A DNA stretch of 64,000 nucleotides from JAMZMI01 sp964353015 (GCA_964353015.1 CAYGUA010000025.1:1-64000), one strand, 5' to 3'; shown: positions 43,292-52,542, counted from the stretch's first letter. The notes: generated by a model not told the origin, from the sequence alone. A program made the numbers and translations.

Positions 43292-45375
43292 CAGTGAAAT
43301 CTATCGGATTCCTTAAAATCAGCCGGGAAAATTCCCACTGTCGCAGGCTCTTCTTTTGGAATGATATCTCTGTAAGCCTCCTCTATTCCTGCCTCATTGA
43401 TGATTTTCCGGGCATCCGCATTGGTAGAAAATTCTTCTTCACGAAAGTTATAAGTCTGTTCCACGATATCATTCGTGCCATTATCCATGTAAAAATTATT
43501 CTTCACATAATTGCGATACGCAACCACATCATGACATCTTTTGGTCCAGAGATGAAGCCACATGTGTTTATAGCTTGGATTCCCTACCACATTGTCACGT
43601 ATCGTCCAATATGCCGACCCATCATCAGGATAAATACATCTTGGACCATTGAATACATAATTATTTTGGATAAACGAGTTTGGTTGTTCTCCCAGCACAT
43701 AGATAATCCCTCCATCGTCCAACACCTGGTGTGTATCTCCTGCTTTGTTATAGCTGATTTCATTGTTTCTGGCTACTGTAGAAGGAGGAATACTCGCATT
43801 TCCCCACCACCAGCCGCAAGTGATTGCACCGTAGGGAGTTCCGGCAATGTCATTGTGAGTGATTTTCACATTTTCCACAAAAAATGCAGTAATTCCTTCA
43901 ACCTGTCGGAAACCAAGACTTACGTTCCTCAGGTAATTATTAGATACGGTAATGTCTTTACACAAGCCTTCAATTCCTGCTGCATATATTCCATTGATGC
44001 CATTCCCAGATTGTGTCTTATTTCCTGTTTTGGTCTTTCCTATTGAATTTGGATACGATTGATCTGTTTCAACTCCCGATTCAATTTTAAGTCCATCGCC
44101 AATTTCATAATGTTGTGGGTGACCAATGGACACGGCATTGCCCAACAAGTTTTGAAAAGTATTGGCATTAACCGAGACATTAGAAACATCATTAACCATA
44201 TTAATGGCAATCGCAGAACCCAGACATTCAAACCGATTTCGATCAAACTCGATATTTTGTGAATTTTCTATTTGAATACTTCCCCGAGGAACATCGGTAC
44301 TATTGTATGCTGAAGGGTGCCAATTGCCATCTGGTATATACTTGATGGCCAGCCCCAGACTTTGAATGCCTGCAAAACCTTTGGAACCCGACACATCCAT
44401 CAATTGCCAGTCGTCATGCGAGAATGTGATTCCTTCGAAACGAAGATTTCCTGCCTGAATGTCATTGGAACTGCCTTTTATTTGAATCAGACCTTCCGAA
44501 GTGGGCACTATCACTTCAGCAAGTTTCATGTCTTCTCCTTCACTGTAGTAATAAAGCGTTTTAGATGCTTTATCAAAATAAAATTCTCCAGGTTGGTCAA
44601 GTAGTTCGAAGGCGTTTCTGATGACAAAAGTTCGATCATAGTTGATCTTTCCCGCCCAGGCCATAGAAGTAGCAATTGCTCCATATGGTTGTTGAAGATT
44701 AAATACGGTGATATCATTGATCTTTTTAATGGATTCAACACACAAAATCTTTTCCGTCCAGGTGTTGAATTGAATAAGTTCAACGTCCTCAGGATTTTTA
44801 TAAACTCCCACATCAGAAGATGAAAAGCTGATACCCTCAATTCCACTTCCAGCACCAAATGCCCAGGGTTCATTCCCTTTTATTTCAAACCTGCCCCAAT
44901 CACCTACTCCCATTACCGGAATATCCGTGCCGGCCATTCTTTTTCTTTTGCCATTGACATAAAGTGACCTCAGCTTGACATCACGATGCAAACTGGCCTT
45001 ATAAATGTTCCCTTCTACCTGCTCCCAATCAGACACTTTTACTCCACCACTGATCACAGCTTGTTCATTTTTGTATGGCTTGATCACAATCTGATGGCCA
45101 TTCTTTCCACTGGTTTTTTCATCAAACATCAATGGCTTATTTATCTGGTGCCTCCCTCCTCTCAGATAAATTGTAATGTCTTCGGTCATATCGCCACTTT
45201 GTCTTGCGGCCAGATCAATAGCATTCTGGATAGAAGTATATGGACTTTCAAGCGTCCCCTCACCCTTCCCATTTCCCTGAGGAGAAACATAAATAGATTT
45301 CTGAGCGGTTAGAACAGAGGCGGTTAGAAACGCAGCTAATAGAAGTGAGATTTTGGGGTAGTTACTATTTCTCAT
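43291..45375 (-). CDS. Secreted right-handed parallel beta-helix glycosidase-like protein (GH141-like)
   Basis: 694 aa with a signal peptide (~1-24). Residues 28-100 begin the helix (SIYVSPQGNGKGEG.LESPYTSIQNAI), and the body has many N-x-F / N-x-I turns (NRFECLGSAIAI, NNYLRNVSLG). The insertion with GEFYFDKASKTLYYYSEG is typical of GH141-type enzymes (alpha-L-fucosidase or xylanase acting on complex plant polysaccharides). The coupled mutarotase-like gene suggests it releases a deoxyhexose. Family assignment is by eye; polysaccharide lyase is an alternative. Confidence 0.68.
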   Translation of the reverse strand: MRNSNYPKISLLLAAFLTASVLTAQKSIYVSPQGNGKGEGTLESPYTSIQNAIDLAARQSGDMTEDITIYLRGGRHQINKPLMFDEKTSGKNGHQIVIKPYKNEQAVISGGVKVSDWEQVEGNIYKASLHRDVKLRSLYVNGKRKRMAGTDIPVMGVGDWGRFEIKGNEPWAFGAGSGIEGISFSSSDVGVYKNPEDVELIQFNTWTEKILCVESIKKINDITVFNLQQPYGAIATSMAWAGKINYDRTFVIRNAFELLDQPGEFYFDKASKTLYYYSEGEDMKLAEVIVPTSEGLIQIKGSSNDIQAGNLRFEGITFSHDDWQLMDVSGSKGFAGIQSLGLAIKYIPDGNWHPSAYNSTDVPRGSIQIENSQNIEFDRNRFECLGSAIAINMVNDVSNVSVNANTFQNLLGNAVSIGHPQHYEIGDGLKIESGVETDQSYPNSIGKTKTGNKTQSGNGINGIYAAGIEGLCKDITVSNNYLRNVSLGFRQVEGITAFFVENVKITHNDIAGTPYGAITCGWWWGNASIPPSTVARNNEISYNKAGDTHQVLDDGGIIYVLGEQPNSFIQNNYVFNGPRCIYPDDGSAYWTIRDNVVGNPSYKHMWLHLWTKRCHDVVAYRNYVKNNFYMDNGTNDIVEQTYNFREEEFSTNADARKIINEAGIEEAYRDIIPKEEPATVGIFPADFKESDRFH

Positions 45376-45490
45376 TTTATGAATTTATATAATGCATACT
45401 TATAAATCTAATCTAGGTACGAGACAGACCACAAATACGAAGTTTTACACAAAGGTCGATTTTGTAAAGCCTCAAAATCCATTTTAGCAC

Positions 45491-45521
45491 AAAAAAGCCT
45501 CAACCAAAAATGGATGAGGCT
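45491..45521 (-). terminator. Terminator after the DUF2911-TPR gene
   Basis: AGCCTCA (45496-45502) pairs with TGAGGCT (45515-45521); on the minus strand the stem is followed by TTTTTT. It is 35 bp after the gene's stop. Confidence 0.82.
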
Positions 45522-45555
45522 TTGATTTTTATTCAAAATCTGGTTCCTGCATTTC

Positions 45556-46662
45556 TTACTCCACTCCCAGTGTTTTCAAATTTTTAATTGAATTATCTTT
45601 TACAAATTGTGGCGGATTCATGGATAAACATTTCTGGAATTCCTTGATCGCATTTTTATTATCGCCTTTGGCCATATAAGCCTCGCCCAGACTGTCATGC
45701 CCATTTGCATCAGTCGGGTTGTTTTTGATATTCAGTTTGAAATATTCTATCGCCTTATCATATTCCTGCACTCCCATCATTTGATAACCAAGGAAATTTA
45801 GTTGACCAATATTAGCGATTTTGGATGCTTCATCTGCCGCTTTGATTCCCTCAGTTTTGTCTCCCTTTTGAATCAATAAGCCAGCACGAATCGTCAAATT
45901 TTGAGCATTTTTTGTGTTGGCTATAGATGCATCAGCCCATTTGATGGCTTCATCATGGTTGATGTTGTTTTGCAGGCAGTAATTAGCTGCAGAAAAAGGT
46001 CCTTGCCAGCCAAAACCTGACACACCTCGAAGTTCGTCCCTGAAGCTCTGAAGCACAACATCCTGCGAACTAGCAATATTTATAGGAACAGCTTTATTCT
46101 CCCACATCAAAGACAAAGTTCCCTGCATATTTCCAAAAGCTGTAAATTCATATGTGAGTAGATTTGTAAATGGTGAATCTATCATTTGCACATCAACACG
46201 CAATGCGTCCTCACTTTGTTCATACCAAAAGCTTCCCCATGATGACGTATTATTTGAAAAAATCACAGTAACCTTTCCAGATTCTTCAGGAATCATATGA
46301 AGGCCATAACTGCCTGCCGCTAATTCCTTGCCTTCAATTTTGACATCAGTAGAAAAACTGATCACCGTATTTTCATTTGCTCCCGCCCTCCATGGCATGG
46401 GTTTTTGATTTCCAAATCCATTTGTAGCTAACCCGTATGGAACCTGATTTCCCCAAATCTGACCTGTGCGGTCATTGTTGCCTCTTATTACTTGGGGTCT
46501 GGAGTAGTTTACCGAAACATCAGTCAATCCTATTTTTTGAGTTAAGGTGGCCATAGGACTTGGACGTGGCGTTGTTACATTTTGAGAAAATCCTGTGTAA
46601 ACAACGAATAAAAGCAAAACAATGCTCAATGCTGATTTAGTTTTTGATTGGTTCATGATCAT
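45556..46662 (-). CDS. DUF2911 and TPR protein, secreted
   Basis: 368 aa. Signal peptide ~1-28. Residues ~35-175 match DUF2911: VNYSRPQVIRGN, VPYGLATNGFGNQ.PMPWRAGANENT, and WGSFWYEQSEDALRV. Residues ~225-365 are helical tetratricopeptide repeats (AIKWADASIANTKN, AIEYFKLNIKNNPTDANGHDSLGEAYMAKGD). DUF2911 proteins are common in Cytophagales and of unknown function. An in-frame ATG 6 bp downstream is an alternative start. Monocistronic, with its own terminator. Confidence 0.8.
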   Translation of the reverse strand: MIMNQSKTKSALSIVLLLFVVYTGFSQNVTTPRPSPMATLTQKIGLTDVSVNYSRPQVIRGNNDRTGQIWGNQVPYGLATNGFGNQKPMPWRAGANENTVISFSTDVKIEGKELAAGSYGLHMIPEESGKVTVIFSNNTSSWGSFWYEQSEDALRVDVQMIDSPFTNLLTYEFTAFGNMQGTLSLMWENKAVPINIASSQDVVLQSFRDELRGVSGFGWQGPFSAANYCLQNNINHDEAIKWADASIANTKNAQNLTIRAGLLIQKGDKTEGIKAADEASKIANIGQLNFLGYQMMGVQEYDKAIEYFKLNIKNNPTDANGHDSLGEAYMAKGDNKNAIKEFQKCLSMNPPQFVKDNSIKNLKTLGVE

Positions 46663-46810
46663 AATTTTTGGTTTGAATGTTTATTGATAAACAAACCAGA
46701 AGTTAAATCACATTATGTGATTAGTTGTGTTTTACATTATCGGATGAGGCAAAAGATAGATGGCCAAATCGATCTATGAGCTGACCAAACCACAAGAAGT
46801 CATGTAAACA

Positions 46811-46837
46811 AAAAACCCCGACTAAAAGCCGGGGTTT
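46811..46837 (-). terminator. Terminator of rho
   Basis: AAACCCCG (46813-46820) with CGGGGTTT (46830-46837), loop of nine; the minus-strand transcript continues into TTTTTT. It lies 25 bp after the rho stop codon. Confidence 0.85.
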
Positions 46838-46861
46838 CTTAAATATCGAAATTTTTAAAAA

Positions 46862-48514
46862 TTATCCGTTCATGGAAATCAAGAACTCTTCGTTGTTTCT
46901 GGTTCCTTTCATTTTGTTAAGTAAGAATTCCATCGCTTCGTTGCTATTCATATCAGACATGAATTTACGCAAGATCCATACTCTGCTGAGTGTATCTTTA
47001 TCCAAAAGCAAGTCCTCACGTCTTGTACCAGATGCAGGAACATCGATAGCGGGATAAACTCTCTTATTGGATAGTTTTCTATCCAATTGAAGTTCCATGT
47101 TACCCGTTCCTTTGAATTCTTCAAAGATCACCTCATCCATTTTAGAACCGGTTTCGATCAAAGCTGTTGCGATAATGGTCAATGACCCACCGTTTTCAAC
47201 ATTTCTGGCCGCTCCGAAAAATCTTTTTGGCTTATGTAAAGCATTGGCATCCACACCACCTGAAAGTATTTTTCCTGACGATGGAACTACGGTGTTGTAT
47301 GCTCTGGCCAATCTGGTGATTGAATCCAAAAGGATCACAACATCATGACCACATTCCACCATTCTTTTGGCTTTTTCCAAAACAATGCTTGAAACCTTCA
47401 CGTGCTTTTCAGCTTGCTCATCAAAAGTGGAAGCTATAACCTCGGCTCTTACTGAACGAGCCATATCAGTTACTTCCTCAGGACGCTCATCTATCAGCAA
47501 AATCATTAGATAAACTTCAGGATGATTCTCTGCAATTGCATTCGCAATTTGCTTAAGAAGCACAGTCTTACCTGTTTTTGGCTGTGCCACAATCATTCCC
47601 CTCTGTCCTTTACCTATTGGTGCAAAAAGGTCAAGAATTCTTGTAGAGTAATTATCAGGCTTGGTACTAAGATTTAATTTTTCTTCAGGAAAAAGTGGTG
47701 TTAAGTATTCAAAGGCGACACGGTCACGAATTTCTTCAGTGGTCTTTCCGTTTACACTCGATACTCTAAGCAGTGCGAAATACTTTTCACCATCTTTTGG
47801 AGGTCGAATTTGACCTTTTACAGTATCTCCTGTTTTCAAACCAAATAATTTGATCTGCGATGGAGACACATATATATCATCTGGTGAAGCCAGATAATGA
47901 TAGTCACTTGATCGCAAGAAGCCATAGCCATCCTGCATAATCTCAAGCACACCTTCATTTTCTATTACTCCATCAAAGTCTTTAATATCTTCATTGAATT
48001 GAGCCTTTTTGTTGCGCTGATCTGGTCGTCGATCTTCTCTAGGAGGTCTTGGCCCATCATTTTCACTTCGCTCTTTTCTTTCAGGTTTGTCCTGATTTTG
48101 TTTATTTGGAGCTTCATCAGCCGAAGTTTCTTCTTTTGGCTCGTTTGGCGCTGCTGCCTCCTCTGCTGGTGCTTCTACTTCTTCTGAAGTATTTTCTAAC
48201 TCGATATCAAGAGATTTTAGCAAGTCCTCAGCATCATTTGATGCAGGTGCATCCTTTTCTTTTCTTTCTGGTTCTTTTCTTTCAGGTCGCTTTTTACGCG
48301 GTGGCCTGTTATCTTCCTTCTTTGGTTCAGGCTTAGCTTCTGAACTTCCTTTGATTTTTTCAATTTCAGTTTCAGGCAAAGTCGCCTGAAGATCAAGAAT
48401 ATCGTAGATTAAATCTTTTTTTGCAGCTTTTTTTGCGTTTTTAACGCCTAGCCCCTCGGCTATTTCTCTGAGTTCTGAGAGAAGTCTTACACTCAAATCA
48501 TCTAGGGTGTACAT
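46862..48514 (-). CDS. rho: Transcription termination factor Rho with long acidic/basic insertion
   Basis: 550 aa against 419 in E. coli. Residues ~1-40 are the Rho N-terminal helical domain; ~50-180 are a low-complexity Glu/Lys/Pro/Arg region with no predicted fold; then the RNA-binding cold-shock-like domain (EGVLEIMQDGYGFLRS, ~190) and the ATPase core with Walker A AQPKTGKT (~308), DERPEEV (Q-loop side), and LLDSITRLARAYN (Walker B, R-loop). The end MNSNEAMEFLLNKM.GT.NNEEFL is normal. The extra disordered region is typical of Bacteroidota Rho. Confidence 0.96.
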   Translation of the reverse strand: MYTLDDLSVRLLSELREIAEGLGVKNAKKAAKKDLIYDILDLQATLPETEIEKIKGSSEAKPEPKKEDNRPPRKKRPERKEPERKEKDAPASNDAEDLLKSLDIELENTSEEVEAPAEEAAAPNEPKEETSADEAPNKQNQDKPERKERSENDGPRPPREDRRPDQRNKKAQFNEDIKDFDGVIENEGVLEIMQDGYGFLRSSDYHYLASPDDIYVSPSQIKLFGLKTGDTVKGQIRPPKDGEKYFALLRVSSVNGKTTEEIRDRVAFEYLTPLFPEEKLNLSTKPDNYSTRILDLFAPIGKGQRGMIVAQPKTGKTVLLKQIANAIAENHPEVYLMILLIDERPEEVTDMARSVRAEVIASTFDEQAEKHVKVSSIVLEKAKRMVECGHDVVILLDSITRLARAYNTVVPSSGKILSGGVDANALHKPKRFFGAARNVENGGSLTIIATALIETGSKMDEVIFEEFKGTGNMELQLDRKLSNKRVYPAIDVPASGTRREDLLLDKDTLSRVWILRKFMSDMNSNEAMEFLLNKMKGTRNNEEFLISMNG

Positions 48515-48771
48515 AAAATAAAAGTAGGTTTGTTATAACTGATAATCCGTTTCGAAAAACTCGCGGTGGATTAGCCAATTGATTAGATAAGGATTGAAAT
48601 ACTAGTGACAGTCACTTGAATTGCAGCACAATAATATCGCATTGCACCATATTTCACAAAATTCCAACCCAAAAAAACAATAATATGTAGCTGGGTAAGA
48701 ATCTACCACATATTTCAATAATTTGATAGAAGCCCTTTAATTTGCACTTTCCTTTAAAATAAAAACCCAAA

Positions 48772-50052
48772 ATGTTACAAGTCGCTACTATTAAAGCACA
48801 GTTTGAAAACAGCGTGAAGGCTCTTCAAAAACGAGGAATCCAGAATGCAGACGCATTATTGAGTGAAGTTCTTGAAATTGATGACAACAGAAAAAAGACA
48901 CAACAATCACTTGATGAAGTGCTTACCGTTTCCAATCAAAGCGCGAAAAAAATTGGTCTTTTACTGAAAGAAGGAAAAAAAGAAGAAGCGGAGGAAGCAA
49001 AAAAAGAAACAGCTGAACTGAAGCAAAGGAGTAAAATATTGAATGATGAGCTTAATGAGTTAGCCATTTTGCTCCAAACCAAACTATATAACATACCTAA
49101 TATTCCTCACGAATCAGTCCCATCCGGACGCAATGAAGAGGACAATGAAATTGTGAAACTGGTAGATGGCAATATTCCCAAACTTTACGATGGGGCAAAA
49201 CCTCATTGGGACCTGATCGAGGAATATGACATCATTGATTTTGAACTTGGTAATAAAATAACTGGTGCTGGTTTCCCTGTTTACAAAAAAGCAGGTGCTC
49301 GGATGGTGAGGGCTTTGATAAACTACTTTTTAGATCAGGCTACAGCCGCTGGCTATTTAGAAATACAACCACCAATCCTTATTAACGAAGATTCAGGATA
49401 TGGCACAGGTCAATTACCTGACAAGGAAGGCCAAATGTATCAGACCGTAGATTCAAATTTATTTTTAATCCCGACAGCAGAAGTTCCGATAACCAATTTA
49501 TACAGAGATGTGATCCTCAATGAGGAAGATCTACCAATCAAGAATGCAGGATACACTCCTTGCTTTCGAAGAGAAGCAGGTTCTTGGGGAGCACATGTAA
49601 GGGGTTTAAATAGATTACACCAATTTGATAAGGTGGAAATAGTGCAAATCACCAAGCCGGAAAATTCCTACAAAACCCTTGAAGAAATGGTGGCACATGT
49701 GGAAAAATTGGTTGCCTCACTGGGATTGCCATATCGCATTCTGAGACTTTGCGGCGGGGATCTTGGATTTACATCCGCGCTAACTTACGATTTTGAAGTT
49801 TATTCTGCTGGGCAGAAAAAATGGCTGGAAGTGAGCTCGGTTTCTAATTTTGAAGCATTTCAAAGCAACAGACTTAAGCTTAGAATCAAAGATAAAGACG
49901 GAAACAAAATTTTGGCCAACACATTAAACGGCAGTGCTTTAGCTGTTCCGAGAATACTGGCCGCCATACTTGAAAACAACCAGACTGAAAGCGAAATCCT
50001 GGTACCAGAGGTTTTGCATCCGTACACCGGATTTAAGTCTATAACCAAATAA
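48772..50052 (+). CDS. serS: Serine-tRNA ligase
   Basis: A 426-aa class II synthetase. Residues ~1-105 form the long antiparallel coiled coil that holds tRNA-Ser (KEGKKEEAEEAKKETAELKQR). Motif 2 is CFRREAGSWGAHVRGLNRLHQF near 270, and motif 3 is NGSALAVPRILAAILENNQ near 390. A 7-of-8 match to TAnnTTTG (TTAATTTG at 48737) with a TTG upstream may be its promoter. The GNAT gene follows after 2 bp. Confidence 0.97.
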   Translation: MLQVATIKAQFENSVKALQKRGIQNADALLSEVLEIDDNRKKTQQSLDEVLTVSNQSAKKIGLLLKEGKKEEAEEAKKETAELKQRSKILNDELNELAILLQTKLYNIPNIPHESVPSGRNEEDNEIVKLVDGNIPKLYDGAKPHWDLIEEYDIIDFELGNKITGAGFPVYKKAGARMVRALINYFLDQATAAGYLEIQPPILINEDSGYGTGQLPDKEGQMYQTVDSNLFLIPTAEVPITNLYRDVILNEEDLPIKNAGYTPCFRREAGSWGAHVRGLNRLHQFDKVEIVQITKPENSYKTLEEMVAHVEKLVASLGLPYRILRLCGGDLGFTSALTYDFEVYSAGQKKWLEVSSVSNFEAFQSNRLKLRIKDKDGNKILANTLNGSALAVPRILAAILENNQTESEILVPEVLHPYTGFKSITK

Positions 50053-50054
50053 AT

Positions 50055-50501
50055 ATGATTCAAATCAGAAAGGGAACCAAGAATGACTTACCCTCTGCAT
50101 TCGAGCTCATCAAAGAGCTGGCCCTATTTGAAAAAGCCCCCGACGAAGTGTCCAATACGCTGGAATTAATGGAGAAGGATGGTTTCGGTGAACAACCCAT
50201 TTACTGGTACATAGTTGCCGAGGAAGATGGTGTGATTATAGGTATGTCTATGTATTATTTCAGATACTCTACCTGGAAAGGTAAGCGGCTATATCTGGAG
50301 GACTTAATTGTAACTGAAGACAGACGTGGTACTGGAGTTGGTAAAATGCTTTTTGAAAGAACCATTGAAATCGCACGTGAAACATCATGTACGGGTATGA
50401 TGTGGCAAGTACTCGACTGGAATGAGCCCGCTATTAATTTTTATCGCGAATATGGAGCGAAGCTTGATTCAGGCTGGCTCAATTGCAGTCTGAATTTCTA
50501 G
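50055..50501 (+). CDS. GNAT N-acetyltransferase (diamine acetyltransferase-like)
   Basis: 148 aa, a full single GNAT domain. The acetyl-CoA site is VTEDRRGTGVGKML (~93-106), preceded by LYLEDLIV and followed by WQVLDWNEPAINFYREYGAKL. The pattern FELIKELALFEKAPDEV near the N-terminus and WKGKRLYLEDL resemble spermidine/spermine N1-acetyltransferases, so a small amine is a likely substrate. It starts 2 bp after serS. Its stop overlaps the stop of the convergent DUF4286 gene (shared CTAG). Confidence 0.85.
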   Translation: MIQIRKGTKNDLPSAFELIKELALFEKAPDEVSNTLELMEKDGFGEQPIYWYIVAEEDGVIIGMSMYYFRYSTWKGKRLYLEDLIVTEDRRGTGVGKMLFERTIEIARETSCTGMMWQVLDWNEPAINFYREYGAKLDSGWLNCSLNF

Positions 50502-50803
50502 ACCTCTTCCAGCAAAGTTCTAAAAGCAAGAACACGATCTCCATATTTTGCATGTACTTGCCTCTGCAATTCTGGAGCATAGAGCGAGGAATATTGCTGC
50601 ATGGTTTTCATGTCTTCGGTAAAATATTGAACAGCAAATGTGAGACCCTCCACATCTGGTCGCTCAGTGAGAAGTTTAAGAATCTTGTGATCTTTGAAAC
50701 ATCCAGTTGCCAGTACTTGAGGAATGTGAACGTCTTTCATCCATGTCAACCATTCATTGGCGATGGCCTGATCAACATTTGTAGTCACATTGTAAACGAT
50801 CAT
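50498..50803 (-). CDS. DUF4286 family protein
   Basis: 101 aa with the pattern of DUF4286: MIVYNVTTNVD at the start, WLTWMKDVHIPQVLATGCF, then FAVQYF and LYAPELQRQVHAKYGDRVLAFRTLLEEV at the end. It resembles dimeric alpha-beta barrel (ferredoxin-like) stress proteins of unknown function. It is cytoplasmic. It converges on the GNAT gene with a 4-bp overlap and is divergent from the carotenoid hydratase gene. Confidence 0.8.
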   Translation of the reverse strand: MIVYNVTTNVDQAIANEWLTWMKDVHIPQVLATGCFKDHKILKLLTERPDVEGLTFAVQYFTEDMKTMQQYSSLYAPELQRQVHAKYGDRVLAFRTLLEEV

Positions 50804-50822
50804 TATTTGTTTTTTAAAACCA

Positions 50823-50846
50823 AATCAAAATAAACTGGTTTTGATT
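50823..50846. promoter_or_regulatory. Inverted repeat between DUF4286 and the carotenoid hydratase
   Basis: AATCAAAA (50823-50830) and TTTTGATT (50839-50846) are perfect inverted copies around TAAACTGG, and AAAACCA/TGGTTTT form a second, overlapping pair. They end 8 bp before the ATG of the CruF-like gene in a 51-bp divergent intergenic space, so they may be a regulator site or a leader hairpin. Confidence 0.35.
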
Positions 50847-50854
50847 CAATTAAC

Positions 50855-51493
50855 ATGGTTAGCGAAAAAAAATATCAACAAATTGGGTATTTACTCATAT
50901 TCCTACATGTGGTAGGTGCTGTCGGCAGTATGATTTCTACTACCCGACCAATGATGATTTTGCTTACACCGTTTAATTTGTTGCTATCCTCGGCACTCCT
51001 GATTTTCGCTCACAAAGGATCTTATTTAAAATTGTTCTTATTACTATTCGCAACAAGTGCGATCGGTTTTTTTGTTGAAGTTATAGGTGTAGAGACCGGG
51101 ATAATTTTTGGCTCCTATCAATACGGAAGTACGCTTGGCTTTGAACTATTAAATGTCCCGGTAATCATTGGACTGAATTGGTTTTTGATGACTTACCTAT
51201 TCGGAAATTTGGTAAATCCACTCAAAATAAATGCTACGGTAAAAATATTTACCGCCGCGGCGATGATGACCGCTATGGATATACTCATGGAACCTGTTGC
51301 TGTATCACTTGATTACTGGCATTGGAACAATAATGTCATTCCGATTCAAAACTTCATCGGTTGGTTTGTTCTTTCTATTTTGATGCAAACCATATATGCT
51401 GGAACCAAATCGATGCATCAAAACCCATTGACAAGAAGTCTGTTAATTTCACAGTTGATATTTTTCATCAGCCTTTTATTTTATGTACTTTAA
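50855..51493 (+). CDS. CruF-like carotenoid 1,2-hydratase (carotenoid biosynthesis membrane protein)
   Basis: 212 aa, seven or so membrane segments. It carries the family signature ETGIIFGSYQYGSTLGFELLNVP (~78-100) followed by LNWFLMTY, and MDILMEPVAVSLDYW (~137-152), as in CruF and bisanhydrobacterioruberin hydratase. These enzymes add water to the psi end group, giving 1'-hydroxy carotenoids such as saproxanthin or myxol types made by Cytophagales. It is the first gene of the pigment region, 64 bp upstream of the MerR-type regulator. Confidence 0.8.
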   Translation: MVSEKKYQQIGYLLIFLHVVGAVGSMISTTRPMMILLTPFNLLLSSALLIFAHKGSYLKLFLLLFATSAIGFFVEVIGVETGIIFGSYQYGSTLGFELLNVPVIIGLNWFLMTYLFGNLVNPLKINATVKIFTAAAMMTAMDILMEPVAVSLDYWHWNNNVIPIQNFIGWFVLSILMQTIYAGTKSMHQNPLTRSLLISQLIFFISLLFYVL

Positions 51494-51557
51494 ACAAAAT
51501 GTGGAGTGTGCAGTTTCCTTTCCAAATAAACAATTTTGAATAAAGACTAAAATACAG

Positions 51558-52460
51558 ATGAGTAGATTTTCAATAAAAGACTTGGAGCAACTCTCTGGAA
51601 TCAAAGCACACACGATAAGAATCTGGGAGCAACGCTACGGCATTATCACTCCTCAACGAACGGATACGAACATTAGGTTTTATGATGATGAAGCACTAAA
51701 GCTTACGCTGAATGTAGCCTTATTAAATGCTCACGGATTTAAGATTTCTAAAATCGCTCAGATGCAGAATGAAGAAATCCAGCGGGAAATATTAAAAATC
51801 ACATCAGATACTTCTAATTATTCCGATCAGATTCATGCATTGACGCTTGCGATGATTGATCTGAATGAACAATGGTTCGAAAAAATCATCACTTCAAATA
51901 CCATTAAAATCGGATTTGAAGCGACAATGCTCCACATTATTTATCCTTTTTTAAGCAAAATCGGAATCCTTTGGCTCACAGGTTCTGTGAATCCTGGCCA
52001 GGAACATTTCATCACCAATCTGATACGTCAAAAGTTGATCGTAGCGATTGATGGGCTTTATGAACAAATCTCACCCGAGGCTCCAAAATTTTTACTGTTT
52101 CTTCCTGAAGGAGAACTGCATGAAATAACCTTATTGTTTTCAGATTTGATAATCAGGTCAAGAAAGAATAAATCTATCTATCTGGGCCAATCACTTCCTA
52201 TAACTGAACTGACCTCTGTTTATGAATTTTATAAGCCCGATTTCATATTAACCATCCTCACTTCCGTTCCCGGATCAGCTAATATTCAGAATTACGTAAA
52301 TACACTTTCTGCCCAATTTCCTCAAAGTACAGTACTTCTATCAGGCATTCAGGTACTTGGTCAGGATATTGATACTCCAGCAAATATCAAAATACTTACC
52401 CGACCTGAGCAGCTCATCGAGATTGCAAGCAACAAATTGATTCCAGCTAATTTTGATTAA
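51558..52460 (+). CDS. MerR-family regulator with cobalamin-binding domain (CarH/LitR type)
   Basis: 300 aa. Residues 1-70 are a MerR winged helix (SIKDLEQLSGIKAHTIRIWEQRYG, then R-FYDDEAL). Residues ~85-165 are the four-helix cap of methionine-synthase-type B12 domains with the CarH signature Trp139-x9-Glu149-His150 (WLTGSVNPGQEH). Residues ~175-290 are the Rossmann-like B12 domain; His188 in GELHEI stands where CarH has its cobalt-ligating His. In CarH, adenosylcobalamin drives tetramer formation and repression in the dark, and light breaks it. Here it lies before an ECF sigma gene and the crt operon, so it probably represses them. A weak CAATTTTG (51531) may be its promoter. Confidence 0.85.
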   Translation: MSRFSIKDLEQLSGIKAHTIRIWEQRYGIITPQRTDTNIRFYDDEALKLTLNVALLNAHGFKISKIAQMQNEEIQREILKITSDTSNYSDQIHALTLAMIDLNEQWFEKIITSNTIKIGFEATMLHIIYPFLSKIGILWLTGSVNPGQEHFITNLIRQKLIVAIDGLYEQISPEAPKFLLFLPEGELHEITLLFSDLIIRSRKNKSIYLGQSLPITELTSVYEFYKPDFILTILTSVPGSANIQNYVNTLSAQFPQSTVLLSGIQVLGQDIDTPANIKILTRPEQLIEIASNKLIPANFD

Positions 52461-52542
52461 TTATTAAAAGAATTAATTAAACATTTATTTTTCCCATTTA
52501 TTCATTAATCCCATTTCAAAAAGATTTACAACTAAATATATT

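Noticed and set aside
43237..44046. 269-codon plus-strand frame over the beta-helix gene
   Set aside because: Antisense to a complete signal-peptide-bearing protein; rich in Ile, Ser, Phe, Cys and His without any motif.
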